Counted from the stretch's first letter, positions 45,403 through 55,825 are shown. The stretch: DNA of 64,000 bases from Tranquillimonas alkanivorans (GCF_900115595.1 NZ_FOXA01000001.1:638643-702642), one strand, 5' to 3'. Notes: generated by a model from the letters alone, not told the origin. Numbers and translations are program-made.

Positions 45403-46022
45403 CTGGTCTCCTTCCTGTCGCGAAACAGCCGTCGCGCGGCAAGCACGCGCAGGATCGCGGTGATGTAGCACAGGCTTCCGAATATCCACGCAAGCACGGG
45501 AAACTGCGCCGGGAACAGGCAAATTAGCGTGAAGAAGCCGATCGTCTCGCTCCCCTCCAGCAGCCCGTTCGAAAAATAGAGTGACTTGCTGCCCTGCGCA
45601 GCCGTCTGCATCCTGCGCTTCTCGGCAAGGATGGCATAGCCCAGGAAACTCGTGCCGTTGACATAGAACGATGCCAGCAGGAACGCCCCAACGACCCCGT
45701 TCTGCGACGGGTCCGCCAGGACGAAGGCCAAAGGGACGGCGGCGTAGAAGGCGAAGTCGGACACGATGTCGAGATACCCGCCGAAGTCGGTCTTCCGCGT
45801 CGCGCGTGCAACCGCGCCGTCCAGTCCGTCGGCCAGGCGCGACAGGAGCAGCGGCACCAACGCCGCCAAGGGCGCGCCTGCCCAGATTATTCCCGCCGAC
45901 AGAAGCCCGAGCGCGAGACCAGCAAGCGTGACGGCATCCGCCTGCACGCCCCATGAGGCCATGCGCCGCCCAATCGCGTTCAGCGGCGGATCGATCACCT
46001 TGCGCAGTGCGCTGTCGAGCAT
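45399..46022 (-). CDS. ynjF: CDP-alcohol phosphatidyltransferase, YnjF-like
   Basis: A 207-residue inner-membrane protein with about six helices. The catalytic CDP-alcohol motif DGxxAR(x8)GxxxDxxxD is present in SRLADGLDGAVARATRKTDF and GGYLDIVSDF. The rest (SFYVNGTSFLGYAILAEKRR, YFSNGLLEGSETIGFFTLIC, LAWIFGSLCYITAILRVLAA) matches E. coli YnjF, an orphan member that lacks an assigned acceptor alcohol. It heads the operon with the ABC importer, as in the E. coli ynj locus, implying that the imported solute may be its alcohol substrate. That link is inference. Confidence 0.9.
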   Translation of the reverse strand: MLDSALRKVIDPPLNAIGRRMASWGVQADAVTLAGLALGLLSAGIIWAGAPLAALVPLLLSRLADGLDGAVARATRKTDFGGYLDIVSDFAFYAAVPLAFVLADPSQNGVVGAFLLASFYVNGTSFLGYAILAEKRRMQTAAQGSKSLYFSNGLLEGSETIGFFTLICLFPAQFPVLAWIFGSLCYITAILRVLAARRLFRDRKETR

Positions 46023-46266
46023 CCCGTCCCTCCGCCACCGGACCTAGATCGCGGCCGTGGCACGACCACACTTGCGCATCCCGTCGCGGTTGTGCCGCAA
46101 TAAGGCGGCTTTCCGCCATACCAGTTCCACAGGCGGGTGATCCTATGGGCGAAACACGACGTTAAGCCAAGAGTCCCCGAGGCGTTCTTATCCAGTTCCG
46201 TTCAACGAGGAAGCCAGGCTCGACGCGCTGCGGCACCTGCCCGAACTCGGCGCGGCGGGGCAAGCG

Positions 46267-47391
46267 GTGCTCAACGCGCTCGCCGACAGCGCGCGCAAGC
46301 TACTGGGCTGCCCGGTCGGGCAGGTCGGCCTGATTGAGCGGGACGAGCACCGATGCCCCGCCGTTGTCGGCATGCCGCTCGAGCCGTTCACCCGCGACCT
46401 GTCGTTCTGCGCGCATGCGCTGGTCAGTGACGCGCCGCTCATCGTGCCCGACCTGTCGCAGGACCCACGCTTCCGCGACAATCCGCTGGTGGCAGGAGAG
46501 CCGCATGTCCGCTTCTACGCCGGCGTGCCGGTCATCCTGTCGTCGGGGTTCCGCGTTGGAACGCTGTGCGCCATCGGCTTCGAGGCGATGGCAGCCCCCG
46601 CACCCGAGGCGGTCGACGTGCTGCGTTCGTTCGCCGTCGCGGCCGCCGCCGCGCTGGAGCGCCCGGCGGACGAACCGGGTGTCGAAGAGACGCGCGACGA
46701 CCGGCGCGCGGACTTCGTGGCGCTGATCGGGCACGAGTTGCGGACCCCCCTGACGGTGATGGTGGGGTCCACCCGACTTTTCGAGTCGCGGCTCGAGGGC
46801 AGGGTGGAGCGCCGTCTGGCACAGGCTGCGCACCGCGCCGCCGACCACCTAGCGGACCTGGTGGAAGCCATAATCGCCTTCGCCGATGCCTCGACCGGCG
46901 ACCTGTCGCTGAGCGAGACGCCCGACGATTTGGCAACGCTGTTGGACGAGGTGCTCGAGATGCAGGGCCCACGGCTGGACGGGTCCGAGAAGTCGGTGAC
47001 GGTCGCGGACATCGATTTGCCGGGTCCGGTGCTTCTGGACGCGGCGCAGGCGAAGCTGGCCCTGACGGCGCTGGTCGAGAACGCCACGCTGCATGGCGGC
47101 GGCCGGCTGACGCTGGCGACCCGTCTCGATCCTGACGGGCATCTCGAGATCAGCGTGACCGATGACGGGACGCTGGACGACCGGGTGCAGCTCGACCAGC
47201 TTTACGAGCCGTTCGTCGTCGGTGGTAAGGTCGACACGCGCGAGGTCGGTGGGCTGGGGCTGGGCCTGCCATTGACGCGCAAAATCGTGGAACTGCACGG
47301 CGGCGAATTCGAGGTTCGTCCCGAGGCGCACCAGACCACGGCCGTCATCCGCCTGCCCGCCTGGCGCCTGCACGCGGTTGCGGCGGCCTGA
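46267..47391 (+). CDS. GAF-domain sensor histidine kinase (start codon unclear)
   Basis: At least 374 residues. GAF domain (about 1-125) with LIERDEHRCPAVVGMPLEPF, FCAHALVSDAPLIVPDLSQD and FYAGVPVILSSGFRVGTLCA; HisKA box FVALIGHELRTPLTVMVGST; HATPase N box LTALVENATLHGGGRLTLAT and G box VGGLGLGLPLTRKIVELHGG. No transmembrane helix, so it is cytosolic. The conserved family opening (PVPFNEEARLDALRHLPELG) is encoded in frame from 46192 but precedes the first start codon GTG 46267, and no ATG, GTG or TTG lies in frame back to a stop at 46138. No response regulator is adjacent. Confidence 0.8.
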   Translation: MLNALADSARKLLGCPVGQVGLIERDEHRCPAVVGMPLEPFTRDLSFCAHALVSDAPLIVPDLSQDPRFRDNPLVAGEPHVRFYAGVPVILSSGFRVGTLCAIGFEAMAAPAPEAVDVLRSFAVAAAAALERPADEPGVEETRDDRRADFVALIGHELRTPLTVMVGSTRLFESRLEGRVERRLAQAAHRAADHLADLVEAIIAFADASTGDLSLSETPDDLATLLDEVLEMQGPRLDGSEKSVTVADIDLPGPVLLDAAQAKLALTALVENATLHGGGRLTLATRLDPDGHLEISVTDDGTLDDRVQLDQLYEPFVVGGKVDTREVGGLGLGLPLTRKIVELHGGEFEVRPEAHQTTAVIRLPAWRLHAVAAA

Positions 47392-47416
47392 GCGCGCCCC
47401 CTGACCGCGAACGAAA

Positions 47417-47438
47417 AAGGGCGCCCGAGGGCGCCCTT
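47417..47438. terminator. Bidirectional terminator between the histidine kinase and trxA
   Basis: AAGGGCGCCC-GA-GGGCGCCCTT forms a 10-bp stem flanked by A-rich sequence on the left (AAAAA) and TTG on the right. It lies between two convergent genes and can serve both. Confidence 0.8.
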
Positions 47439-47461
47439 GTCCGGTCAGGCCGAGGAAAGCC

Positions 47462-47782
47462 TCAGATCGCTTCCTTGATCCAGCTTTCCAACGCCGCCTT
47501 CGGGGCTGCGCCAACTTTGTTTGACACGACCTGGCCGTCCTTGAACAGGAACAGCGCCGGGATACCGCGGACGCCCATCTGCGCCGGCGAATCCGGGTTC
47601 TCGTCCACATTGACCTTCACGATCTTGACCTTGCCCGCGTACTCGTCGCTGAGTTCTTCCAGCGCGGGACCGATCTGCTTGCAGGGGCCGCACCACTCGG
47701 CCCAGAAATCCACCACGACGGGCAGATCGGCTTGCTTTACTTCGGTGTCGAACGTGTCGTCGGTGACGGGGACGGTGGCCAT
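47462..47782 (-). CDS. trxA: Thioredoxin
   Basis: A 106-residue cytosolic dithiol reductant. The active site is [20 protein letters not shown] with [25 protein letters not shown] carries the cis-Pro region, followed by [15 protein letters not shown] 47782 is the family start. It is the last gene of the tsaE-amgK-murU-addB-addA-trxA run, starting 58 bases after addA, and ends at a bidirectional terminator. Confidence 0.97.
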   Translation of the reverse strand: MATVPVTDDTFDTEVKQADLPVVVDFWAEWCGPCKQIGPALEELSDEYAGKVKIVKVNVDENPDSPAQMGVRGIPALFLFKDGQVVSNKVGAAPKAALESWIKEAI

Positions 47783-47840
47783 GTCGGCGCTCCTATCTGA
47801 AACTGTCGAGGCCGGAAGGTATGCACCGCCCAGCATACCG

Positions 47841-50800
47841 TCAAGGCAGCCCCGCGCGGCGTAGCGCCGCCGCAACGCTGCTCTGCGCAAGCGGCATGAG
47901 CGTCGCCGTCGCGGTCCAGAGGATGGCCGTCTCGACCGCGCGATCGGGGTAAATCCGGCGCAAAGCGGCGGCATAGGCCCCCATCTGCCGCAGCAGACCC
48001 TCGGGCGTGTCCTCGGCCCGCTTGGGCACCATGACGTTCGACTTGTAGTCGACGGCCAGCACCCGGTCGGGCCGCACCAGCAGCAGGTCGATTGTCCCCG
48101 CGATGCGGCGGCCGTCGAGCTCGTCGAGCTCCGCCGACACCTCGACCTCGTACAGCGTGTCGGGCCCGTAGAGCGGCGCGAGATCGGGTGACGTCAGCAC
48201 GTGCCGCGCCTCGTCCAGCAGCGCGGCCACCGCCTCCGGCCCGGCGTCGTGTGGCAGGAGCGCGCCGGCGACGTCGGGCCAGCTCTCCTCCGGGAAGGTC
48301 GGCAGGACTTCCAGCAGAAGGTGCAGGTCGCGGCCCTTGGCAAGCGCGGCGTCCTTCTCCTGCCCCTCGCCCGGCATTGCCTTCGCACCGCCGAGGTCGG
48401 AGGGCGACAGCGGGTCCGGCGCCTTGGCCGGGACCTCGGCCATCCGGTCGATCCACTCGGGCAGCGCGGCCAGCGAGGTGGTCGTCGCCGGCGCCTCGAC
48501 CAGCTCGCCGCCGTGCCAGTCGCCGTGCGCCAGCCGCCTGCCGTGACCGAACGGCGTCTCAAGCGGCTTGGCGTCCTCGCCCATCGCGCCGGCGATGGAG
48601 GCGTACCAGGTATCGCGCATCTTCGCCGGGTCGCCCGCACCGCACACGATCAGCCAGGTCTCGGCCCGCGTCATCGCGACATAAAGCAGGCGGGCCAGTT
48701 CCCGCTCCTCGTTTCCTTCGATCTTGGCGAGGGCCTTCGCCACCAATTCTGGTCGATCCTCGGCCCGCGTCTTCCAGAGCGCCCTGCCCTCGTCGTCCCG
48801 CAGGATCTCGGCCCGCGCCCCGCGCTTCTGGCGCATCGTATCAGGCAGGATCACGACGGGCGCTTCCAGGCCCTTCGCGCCGTGCACCGTCATCACCCGG
48901 ATCTTGCCCCCGGCCGAGTCCGATTGGCGCTTCACCTCCACGTCCTCGGCCTCGAGCCAGGTCAGGAATCCGGTCAGGCTCGGGACGTCCGTCCGCTCGT
49001 AGTTCAGCGCCTGGGTTAGCAGCTCGTCCACGCCGTCCTCGGCCTCGGGCCCCAGCCGCGCCAGCAGCTTGGAGCGGCCGCCGTGGCGCAGCAGCACGCG
49101 CTCCAGCAGGTCGTAGGGCCGCAGGAAGTCCGTCTCGCCCCGCAGGTCGTCGAGGATGGCGAGCGTCTCGGGGAAGTCGTCGCGCCGGTCGCGCAGCGCG
49201 TTCCACAGGAAAGATGTCGTTCGCTTGTGCGCCAGGTCGAACAGTTGCGCCTCGGTCCAGCCGAAAAGCGGCGAGCGCAGGGCGGCGGCAAGCGACAGGT
49301 CATCCTCGGGCGTGGTAAGGAAGGACAGGAGCGCGGTCAGGTCCTTCACCGCCAGTTCCGCGCCCAGCTTCAACCGGTCGGCCCCGGCGATGGCCAGATG
49401 CTCGCGCTTGCAGGCGCGGATGATCTCTTCGAACAGCAGACCCCGCCCGCGGACGAGGATCAGCACGTCTCCCTCGGTCATCCGCCGCCGCTTGCCTTGT
49501 CCGGCAGGAATGGTCTCGCCTGCGTCCAACATCGCCCGGATGCTCTTCGCCACTTCCGAGGCGAGTTGTACCGACGCATCGCCCGGGCTGACCACGTCCA
49601 CCGGCTCGTACCACTCCGGGTCCTCGGCGGCGGGCTCGGGTTCGCTGAGCGGCCAGAGGTCCACTCGTCCCGGCATCGACTCGTGAAACGCCCGGTGCCG
49701 CACCTCGCGCCCCAGCCCCTCGCCCAACGGGCCTTCGAACACACGGTCGACCAGCGACAGGATCGCTTCGGACGAGCGGAACGAGTGTTGAAGTTCCAGC
49801 CGGTTCAGGCCCGTCTCGCGCGGCAGCCGGTCGGCGAAATGATCGCGCATCGTGTCGAAGGCTTCCGGGTCGGCGCCCTGGAATGAATAGATCGACTGCT
49901 TCTTGTCGCCGACGACGAAGATCGTCCGCTCCCCCGCCTCGCGCACGCCTTCGCCCGCCACGATCTCCTGCGCCAGAAGCTCGATCACGTCCCACTGCGC
50001 CGGGCTGGTGTCCTGCGCCTCGTCCACCAGGATGTGGTCGATGCCGCCATCGAGCCGCCAGAGCACCCAGGCGGCGACCGACGGATCCGTCAGAAGGTCG
50101 CGCGCCTTCAGGATCAGGTCGTCGAAGTCGAGCCAGCCGCGCAGCAGCTTGCGCTCGGCATAAAGCGGCAGGAAGACGCCGGCGAAGCGGTGCAGCGCGG
50201 CGCATTTCTGCGCGGCGAGGAAGCATAGCCGCATCTCGCGCGTGTCCTCGACCCGCGCCATCAACTGCTCGACCTGGTCCATGTGCGCGACGAGCGTCTT
50301 TTGCACGGCCTTCGTCGGGAACTTGCCGATCTTCGCGGTGAAGGGCTCTTTCGCGGCCTTCCCGGTCAGGAACACGCCCTCCATCACTGACAGACAGTCG
50401 AGCGTCGGCGCGTCGAGGTCGAGCGCAGCCAGCGCGTCGTGCGCCTTGGCGTCCGTCGCGCCGCCCCCCTGCAACGCGGGCAGCAGCGCCTTCATCAGTT
50501 CAGCTTCGCCGCCCAGGCACACGCGCGAAATGATGTCGGAGGCGGTGCAGCCCTTGGGGAGGCCGAACAGCGCCTCGGTCCCGGCCTTGTCGAGAGGCGG
50601 GGCAAACGCGTCGCGGCGACTCGCCACCTCGGCCGCCAGCAGCGCGAAATCCTCGCCGGAGTAGTGTGCGGCGAGCCCCTCGATCACGTCGCGATGGCGG
50701 CCCTCGGCCATCTCTTCGACGATCTCGCTCATCAGTTGCGCTGCGCTGCGCTCGTCCATCTCGGTGAAGCCCGGCGGGACGCCCGCTTCCAACGGGAAAC

Positions 50801-51200
50801 GGCGCAGAAGGGCCGAGCAGAACGAGTGGATCGTCTGGATCTTCAGCCCGCCCGGCGTTTCGACCGCACGCGCAAACAGGGTGCGGGCGCGGGAGAGTTC
50901 ATCGTCGCCAATCGTTCCTTCCGCCCCCAGTTCGGTCAGCTTCTCGCGAAGCTCCGCTTCCGAGGCCATTGCCCAGGCGCCAAGACGCTTGAACAGGCGG
51001 TTCTGCATCTCGGACGCGGCGGCCTTGGTGTAGGTCAGGCACAGGATGTTCTGCGGCGAGGTGCCGTCGAGCAGCAGCCGCGCCACCCGATCGGTCAGCA
51101 CCCGCGTCTTGCCCGAGCCCGCGTTGGCAGACAGCCATGTCGAGGCACGGGGATTGGCGGCATCGACCTGCCGCTGTGTCGCTTCGTTGCGCTGGATCAT
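47841..51200 (-). CDS. addA: AddA helicase-nuclease subunit
   Basis: A 1119-residue UvrD-type helicase with C-terminal nuclease, partner of AddB in double-strand-break end processing. Helicase motif I is [20 protein letters not shown], Ia [86 protein letters not shown] and [22 protein letters not shown]. The RecB-type nuclease motif is [14 protein letters not shown] near the end. ATG 51200 overlaps the addB stop as ATGA, consistent with 1:1 synthesis. Confidence 0.97.
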   Translation of the reverse strand: MIQRNEATQRQVDAANPRASTWLSANAGSGKTRVLTDRVARLLLDGTSPQNILCLTYTKAAASEMQNRLFKRLGAWAMASEAELREKLTELGAEGTIGDDELSRARTLFARAVETPGGLKIQTIHSFCSALLRRFPLEAGVPPGFTEMDERSAAQLMSEIVEEMAEGRHRDVIEGLAAHYSGEDFALLAAEVASRRDAFAPPLDKAGTEALFGLPKGCTASDIISRVCLGGEAELMKALLPALQGGGATDAKAHDALAALDLDAPTLDCLSVMEGVFLTGKAAKEPFTAKIGKFPTKAVQKTLVAHMDQVEQLMARVEDTREMRLCFLAAQKCAALHRFAGVFLPLYAERKLLRGWLDFDDLILKARDLLTDPSVAAWVLWRLDGGIDHILVDEAQDTSPAQWDVIELLAQEIVAGEGVREAGERTIFVVGDKKQSIYSFQGADPEAFDTMRDHFADRLPRETGLNRLELQHSFRSSEAILSLVDRVFEGPLGEGLGREVRHRAFHESMPGRVDLWPLSEPEPAAEDPEWYEPVDVVSPGDASVQLASEVAKSIRAMLDAGETIPAGQGKRRRMTEGDVLILVRGRGLLFEEIIRACKREHLAIAGADRLKLGAELAVKDLTALLSFLTTPEDDLSLAAALRSPLFGWTEAQLFDLAHKRTTSFLWNALRDRRDDFPETLAILDDLRGETDFLRPYDLLERVLLRHGGRSKLLARLGPEAEDGVDELLTQALNYERTDVPSLTGFLTWLEAEDVEVKRQSDSAGGKIRVMTVHGAKGLEAPVVILPDTMRQKRGARAEILRDDEGRALWKTRAEDRPELVAKALAKIEGNEERELARLLYVAMTRAETWLIVCGAGDPAKMRDTWYASIAGAMGEDAKPLETPFGHGRRLAHGDWHGGELVEAPATTTSLAALPEWIDRMAEVPAKAPDPLSPSDLGGAKAMPGEGQEKDAALAKGRDLHLLLEVLPTFPEESWPDVAGALLPHDAGPEAVAALLDEARHVLTSPDLAPLYGPDTLYEVEVSAELDELDGRRIAGTIDLLLVRPDRVLAVDYKSNVMVPKRAEDTPEGLLRQMGAYAAALRRIYPDRAVETAILWTATATLMPLAQSSVAAALRRAGLP

Positions 51201-54148
51201 TCCACGTCCACCGGGTGCGCCGGATCGCTGTCGTCCCATTCCTTGTGGCGGGCGAGGTGGTCGTAATCTCCCTCGAAATCCCGCCGCATCACCGACCGGC
51301 GCGAAGTGTAGCCGCGGCTGGGGTCGTCGTAGGCCGAGATCAGGGCAAAGAACTCCCGCAGGATCTGGTCGGGGTCCAAGGGCTCGTCGGCCTCGAAGTC
51401 ACGCAGCGGGATCGTGTTGACCTTTGGAGAGCCGCCCACGCCGATATGCGCCACTTCGGCCACCCTCGCCTTCGGCACGCCCTCGAACGCGCCGGCCTCG
51501 GCCATCGCGGCTTCGAGGAGAAGCTGCTTGTCAAAGTGCCTGATCTGCTTCTCGGACGGAGGCTGCCCTGTTTTGTAGTCGTAGATCACCAGTTGCCCGT
51601 CGTCGCGCCGGTCGATCCGGTCGGCCTGCCCGTTGAGCGTGAAGTCGATCGAGCCAAGGTGCATCTCGCCCCGCTTCTCGGTGCCGAAGGGCTGCGCCCG
51701 GGCCTGTCTCTCGACCTCGCCGGCCAGAAACCAGTCGGCTACGCGGGCCAGCTTGGCGTGCCAGATGCGGCGGGCAGCGGGCCAGGGAACTTCGGCCTCC
51801 AGCACATCGTCTGCGATCTTCAGGAGTGCATCGCGCGCCGCCGGATCGTCGGGGGCAGGGCCCTCGCGCAGGAAGCGGTCGAAGATCTCGTGCAGCACGA
51901 TCCCGCGAAGCGGCGCATCGGGGCCGGGGCGCAGCGGGTCGAGCGGCTTCAGGCGCAGGATCGAGCGCGCATAGATGGCATAGGGATCACGGATCAGGGT
52001 CTGGATCCGCGTCACGGACAGCTTGCGCGGACGCGCGGCGACCGGCGGGCGCGGGGCAGGGCGCGGCTCGGGCTCCACCCGCTCGTACCGCGCCTCCAGC
52101 GCCTCGGCCCGGTCCAGCCACACCTTGCCGCGCTTGCGCATGTCGCGCAGCGCCATCTCGCCGCCTTGCTCGGGCAGGCCCGCCAGCAGGTTCGTCAGGC
52201 GGTTCAGCCAGCGGGACATGACGGTTTCGGCCTCGGCATCCCGAACCGAACGCGACAGCACCACCTCGGGCGACGCGGCGGCCTGCTGGAAGTCGTGCGC
52301 GGACAGGCCCACCCGCCGCTCGGGCAGCAGCAGTCCGGCATCCTTCCGCATCCGGCGGTTCAGCCATGGGTCGGGCGGCGGAAGCTCGGGCCACACCCCG
52401 TCGTTCAGCCCGCCGAGGATCACCAGGTCTGCCCCCTGAACGCGCGCCTCGAGCGTGCCCCAGATCATGATGCCTGGATGCGGGCGGATCGGATCGCGCA
52501 CCTCGCCCCGCGCCAGAACCGCGTCGAACAGGTCGGTGTATTCCGCCATGCCGACCACGCCGCCAGCGGACGCCTCGCGCTGAAGCTCCTCGACCTTCGA
52601 CAGCGCCTCGGCGCCCGCCGCCTTCTCCCACAACTCGCCCGAGCCAACACTGGCCGGACCTGCGGACAGCGCCTCGGCCACGCGGCGGTGCAGGGCGACC
52701 TGTTCCTCCAGCGGCGCGTCGCCCAGATGTTCCAGCGCGAACAGGGTCTGCCCTAGCCAGGCCGCCCAGGCATCCGCCCCGTCCTCGCGCTTCGCCGCCC
52801 AGATCGCCACGCTTTCGGCGGTGGGAAAGGCGGGGCCGTGGCGGCGGAGGGTCAGCTCCAGTTCGCGGGTCCAGAGCAGGTGCTTGCCCCGGTTGCCGCT
52901 GCCGGTGTTGCACAGCGGGTGCTTGAGCAGTGTCAGCAACGCCTCGGACGTCATGCGCTGCCCCATCAACCGCACGATGTGGCGCAGGAATCGGCCGGGG
53001 GCCGAGACTCCGAGGGGGCGGCCCGCACTGTCGTCCGGCTCGATCCGCCAGCGGTCGAGTGCGGCCGTCACCTGCCGTGTGAGGTTCCGGTCGGGCGTAA
53101 TCAGCGCTGCCGTCTGCCCGTCCTCTGCCGCCTGCCGCAGGCGCAGCGCGATGGCCAGCGCCTCGCGCCGGGGGCTCGGCGCCTCGATCAGCGAGATGCC
53201 GGTCACGGCCTCGGGCAGGTCGTCCATAGCCTGCCCCTCCGTCAGCCATTGGTCGGTGACCGGGGCAGGGCGCAGCGCCAGCGACAAGAGCCCGTTGCGG
53301 CGAGAAACGGGGTCAGCGTCGGTCCAGTGCGCCACGCCGTCATGCGGCAGGCCGAGATCGGTCTTCAGCTTGTGGAAGCGGTACTGCGGGTGATCTTCGG
53401 AACTCAGCGGATCGGTCAGCCGGTCCCACACGTGATCCGGTAGTTCGAAGTCGTAGCCGGGCAGCACCACCGCCCCCTGCGGTAGCCGCGCGACGGCCTC
53501 CATGAACAGCGCCGTGGCCCCGCGCGAACCGGTAGAGCCGGCGACGATCACCGGGTGCGCGGGTGGAACCTTGTCCCACAGCCGCGCCAGGTGCTCGACC
53601 GCCCGACGCTGGCGGGTCTCGGAGTCCGGCTCGGCGTCGGCGGCGAAGTAGTGTTCGACGATGTCGATGAAGGCGAGGCTGCGGGCCCAGTGGCCGGACT
53701 CGTCGCTGACGTCGAGATTGCGCAGCGCCTCGGGCCCCACGCCTTCGCCCCGCATCTCGTCCATCAGGTCGGCCAGGCTGTCCGACAGCGCGAAAAGTGC
53801 GCTGCGGGGGGCGAGCGTCGGATCCGCGTCGAGCGCCCGGCCGATCAGCTGACTGATCTCGAGCCTGCGGCGCAGGGGCGGAACGGCAGGTCCGACGCCC
53901 GGCAGCGGTATGTCGTGCGACAAGTCGGTGATCAGCCTGATCCGTGGCAACAGGCGCGCGGGACCGGCGCTGAGGATGTCGCGCATCCGGCGCTGCATTC
54001 GGCGGGTGTTCACGAAGACCTCGACCCGCGCCAGCGCCTCGGGCGCCATGCCCTCGGTGCGGCTCAGGATCCCCGCGACGAGTTGCTCGGGGAAGTCCGC
54101 GCCGGGCGGCAGACCGAAGAGGCGGGGGTGGTCACTCGGCGTGAACAT
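51197..54148 (-). CDS. addB: AddB subunit of the double-strand-break repair complex
   Basis: A 983-residue alphaproteobacterial-type AddB. It starts FTPSDHPRLFGLPPGADFPE and contains the inactivated helicase-like region (PVIVAGSTGSRGATALFMEA) that scans for Chi-like recombination hotspots. The C-terminal RecB-family nuclease motif is GQLVIYDYKTGQPPSEKQIR, preceded by ALRDMRK-type and VTRIQTLIRDPYAIYARSIL segments. No canonical Walker A motif is visible, as usual for this AddB type. It overlaps murU by 17 bases upstream and addA by 4 bases downstream. Confidence 0.94.
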   Translation of the reverse strand: MFTPSDHPRLFGLPPGADFPEQLVAGILSRTEGMAPEALARVEVFVNTRRMQRRMRDILSAGPARLLPRIRLITDLSHDIPLPGVGPAVPPLRRRLEISQLIGRALDADPTLAPRSALFALSDSLADLMDEMRGEGVGPEALRNLDVSDESGHWARSLAFIDIVEHYFAADAEPDSETRQRRAVEHLARLWDKVPPAHPVIVAGSTGSRGATALFMEAVARLPQGAVVLPGYDFELPDHVWDRLTDPLSSEDHPQYRFHKLKTDLGLPHDGVAHWTDADPVSRRNGLLSLALRPAPVTDQWLTEGQAMDDLPEAVTGISLIEAPSPRREALAIALRLRQAAEDGQTAALITPDRNLTRQVTAALDRWRIEPDDSAGRPLGVSAPGRFLRHIVRLMGQRMTSEALLTLLKHPLCNTGSGNRGKHLLWTRELELTLRRHGPAFPTAESVAIWAAKREDGADAWAAWLGQTLFALEHLGDAPLEEQVALHRRVAEALSAGPASVGSGELWEKAAGAEALSKVEELQREASAGGVVGMAEYTDLFDAVLARGEVRDPIRPHPGIMIWGTLEARVQGADLVILGGLNDGVWPELPPPDPWLNRRMRKDAGLLLPERRVGLSAHDFQQAAASPEVVLSRSVRDAEAETVMSRWLNRLTNLLAGLPEQGGEMALRDMRKRGKVWLDRAEALEARYERVEPEPRPAPRPPVAARPRKLSVTRIQTLIRDPYAIYARSILRLKPLDPLRPGPDAPLRGIVLHEIFDRFLREGPAPDDPAARDALLKIADDVLEAEVPWPAARRIWHAKLARVADWFLAGEVERQARAQPFGTEKRGEMHLGSIDFTLNGQADRIDRRDDGQLVIYDYKTGQPPSEKQIRHFDKQLLLEAAMAEAGAFEGVPKARVAEVAHIGVGGSPKVNTIPLRDFEADEPLDPDQILREFFALISAYDDPSRGYTSRRSVMRRDFEGDYDHLARHKEWDDSDPAHPVDVE

Positions 54149-54824
54149 GGTTCGCCTCCTTTATGAACTCTTCCGCCCGGACGATCCCCTCCGGGCTGCC
54201 CACGTCGCACCAGCCACCGGGATGAACGGCGCCGAACAACCCGCCGTCCCGCGCCATCGCGTTCCAGATCACGTTCAGCGAAAACGCCCGCTCGGGCACG
54301 TCCGCCAGCCGGTTCGTCCGGAGGATCTGTGCGCCGGTATAGACATAGGACCCGCCGCGGGTCAGCCGACCGTCGGGGTCGATGTCGAAGTCGCCAGTGT
54401 CGCGCCCTTCGGCCCGCGCAACCGGAACGAGGAGGAGGAGTGCCTCCATCTCCGGCCGCCAGCCGTTGCGCAGGGTGTCCAAGGGGGACGGACCGCTCCA
54501 TACGGCGTCGGTGTTCAGGGTGAAAACCGGTCCATCGCCCAGAAGCGGACGCGCGTGCCTGAGCCCGCCGCCGGTGTCGAGGATGTCGGGCGCTTCACGT
54601 GAAACCGTGACGCCGCGGGCGTTCAGATGTCGCTCCAGCGTCTCGGGCAGGTAATGCGTGTTGGCGACGCGGCGCGTGACGCTCTCGGTCAGCGCGAGCG
54701 CGTGGTCGATGAGCGGGCGGCCCGCGACCTCGACCATCGGCTTCGGCCGGGCGCGGGTCAGCTCCCGCATCCGCGTGCCGAAGCCGGCGGCGAACAGCAT
54801 CACGGCGTCGGGATCGTCCCGCAT
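54132..54824 (-). CDS. murU: N-acetylmuramate 1-phosphate uridylyltransferase
   Basis: A 230-residue nucleotidyltransferase. The sugar-nucleotide signature is VMLFAAGFGTRMRELTRARP followed by KPMVEVAGRPLIDHAL; the metal-binding Asp is in PVFTLNTDAVW, and WCDVGSPEGIVRAEEF closes the fold. Together with the adjacent kinase it forms the AmgK-MurU route, which converts recovered N-acetylmuramate to UDP-MurNAc and bypasses de novo synthesis (and fosfomycin's target MurA). It overlaps amgK by 25 bases upstream and addB by 17 downstream. Confidence 0.88.
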   Translation of the reverse strand: MRDDPDAVMLFAAGFGTRMRELTRARPKPMVEVAGRPLIDHALALTESVTRRVANTHYLPETLERHLNARGVTVSREAPDILDTGGGLRHARPLLGDGPVFTLNTDAVWSGPSPLDTLRNGWRPEMEALLLLVPVARAEGRDTGDFDIDPDGRLTRGGSYVYTGAQILRTNRLADVPERAFSLNVIWNAMARDGGLFGAVHPGGWCDVGSPEGIVRAEEFIKEANHVHAE

Positions 54825-55825
54825 GCGTCCCTCAGTTTCTGCAGGTGGCTTTGATCCGGCGCAGGCAGGTCGGCGCGGACCATGTCGCGCACGGGGGTGA
54901 GCGCCGGGTGGTCGAGGTCGGCCATCAGGTGCGACCAGACGCGCGGGATCAGGTCGACGTAGTGCGGTTTGCCGAAGTGCAGCGACAGCCGCGCGAAGAC
55001 GCCCAGAATGCGAAGATTGCGCTGCGCGCCGAGCACGGCGAAGGCGGCGCCGAAGTCCTCCGCGTCGGCCCCGGTTCTCCGGACGAAGCGGTCGAGCATG
55101 GCGTCCTGGACCCGGCCGCTCACGTCGCGGCGGGCGTCCTGCAACAGCGAGACGAGGTCATAGGCGGGGTGCCCCACCAACGCATCCTGGAAGTCCAGAA
55201 GGCCGACACGGGCGTGCTCATTGTGGTCCGGTCGCCAGATCAGGTTCTCGGCGTGGAAATCGCGCAGGATGACGACCGAGGCCGGGGCAGCGTGCCGCGC
55301 CAGAACAGGCTCGAACGCGGCGGCAAAGGCGTCTTCCCGCGGCTCCGCGGCACCGGTCACTTCCAGCCGGTACCAGCGCCAGGCCAGCGCGGCGAGACGC
55401 GCCATCCGCGGCGGATCGTAGGTGCCCAGCCACTCGGGCGGGGTGTGGCGGTGCAGCTCGGCCAGCATGTCCACCGCGGCCTCGTAAAGCGGCGTCTCCT
55501 GCGCCGGGGCGCGCTCCAGCACGCGGGCATAGATGTCGTCGCCCAGGTCTTCGAGCACCAGCAGCCCCTGCCGCTCGTCCCGTTCCAGGCAGGCGGGGGC
55601 GGCGAGGCCGGCTTGCGTCAGCCACTCGGCGATGTGGACGAACGGGCGGATGTCCTCGCCCCGGTCCGGGGGCGCGTCCATCAGCACGTGGCTCTCGCCC
55701 TCGTCGGGCCCCAGCAGGCGGTCGTATCGGCGGTTCGATGCGTCCCCGGCGAGCCGGACCCGCCGCGCGTCGCCCCACCGCGTGCCCGAGAGGAAGCGCG
55801 CGATGGTGTCGTCTCTCATCGTCAT
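54800..55825 (-). CDS. amgK: N-acetylmuramate/N-acetylglucosamine anomeric kinase
   Basis: A 341-residue aminoglycoside-phosphotransferase-fold kinase. It has RRVRLAGDASNRRYDRLLGP, VLMDAPPDRGEDIRPFVHIA, GLLVLEDLGDDIYARVLERA, the catalytic loop VVILRDFHAENLIWRPDHNE (Asp in the HRD-like RDFH) and GLLDFQDALVGHPAYDLVSL. In Pseudomonas the homologue phosphorylates MurNAc at C1 for MurU. It starts at ATG 55825, overlapping the tsaE stop as ATGA, and overlaps murU. Order tsaE-amgK-murU is common in alphaproteobacteria. Confidence 0.88.
   Translation of the reverse strand: MTMRDDTIARFLSGTRWGDARRVRLAGDASNRRYDRLLGPDEGESHVLMDAPPDRGEDIRPFVHIAEWLTQAGLAAPACLERDERQGLLVLEDLGDDIYARVLERAPAQETPLYEAAVDMLAELHRHTPPEWLGTYDPPRMARLAALAWRWYRLEVTGAAEPREDAFAAAFEPVLARHAAPASVVILRDFHAENLIWRPDHNEHARVGLLDFQDALVGHPAYDLVSLLQDARRDVSGRVQDAMLDRFVRRTGADAEDFGAAFAVLGAQRNLRILGVFARLSLHFGKPHYVDLIPRVWSHLMADLDHPALTPVRDMVRADLPAPDQSHLQKLRDACGTIPTP

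Noticed and set aside
46050..46080. Possible sigma-54 promoter (TGGCAC ... TTGC) before the histidine kinase
   Set aside because: The spacing between the two elements is about 8 bases, too long for a -24/-12 promoter.
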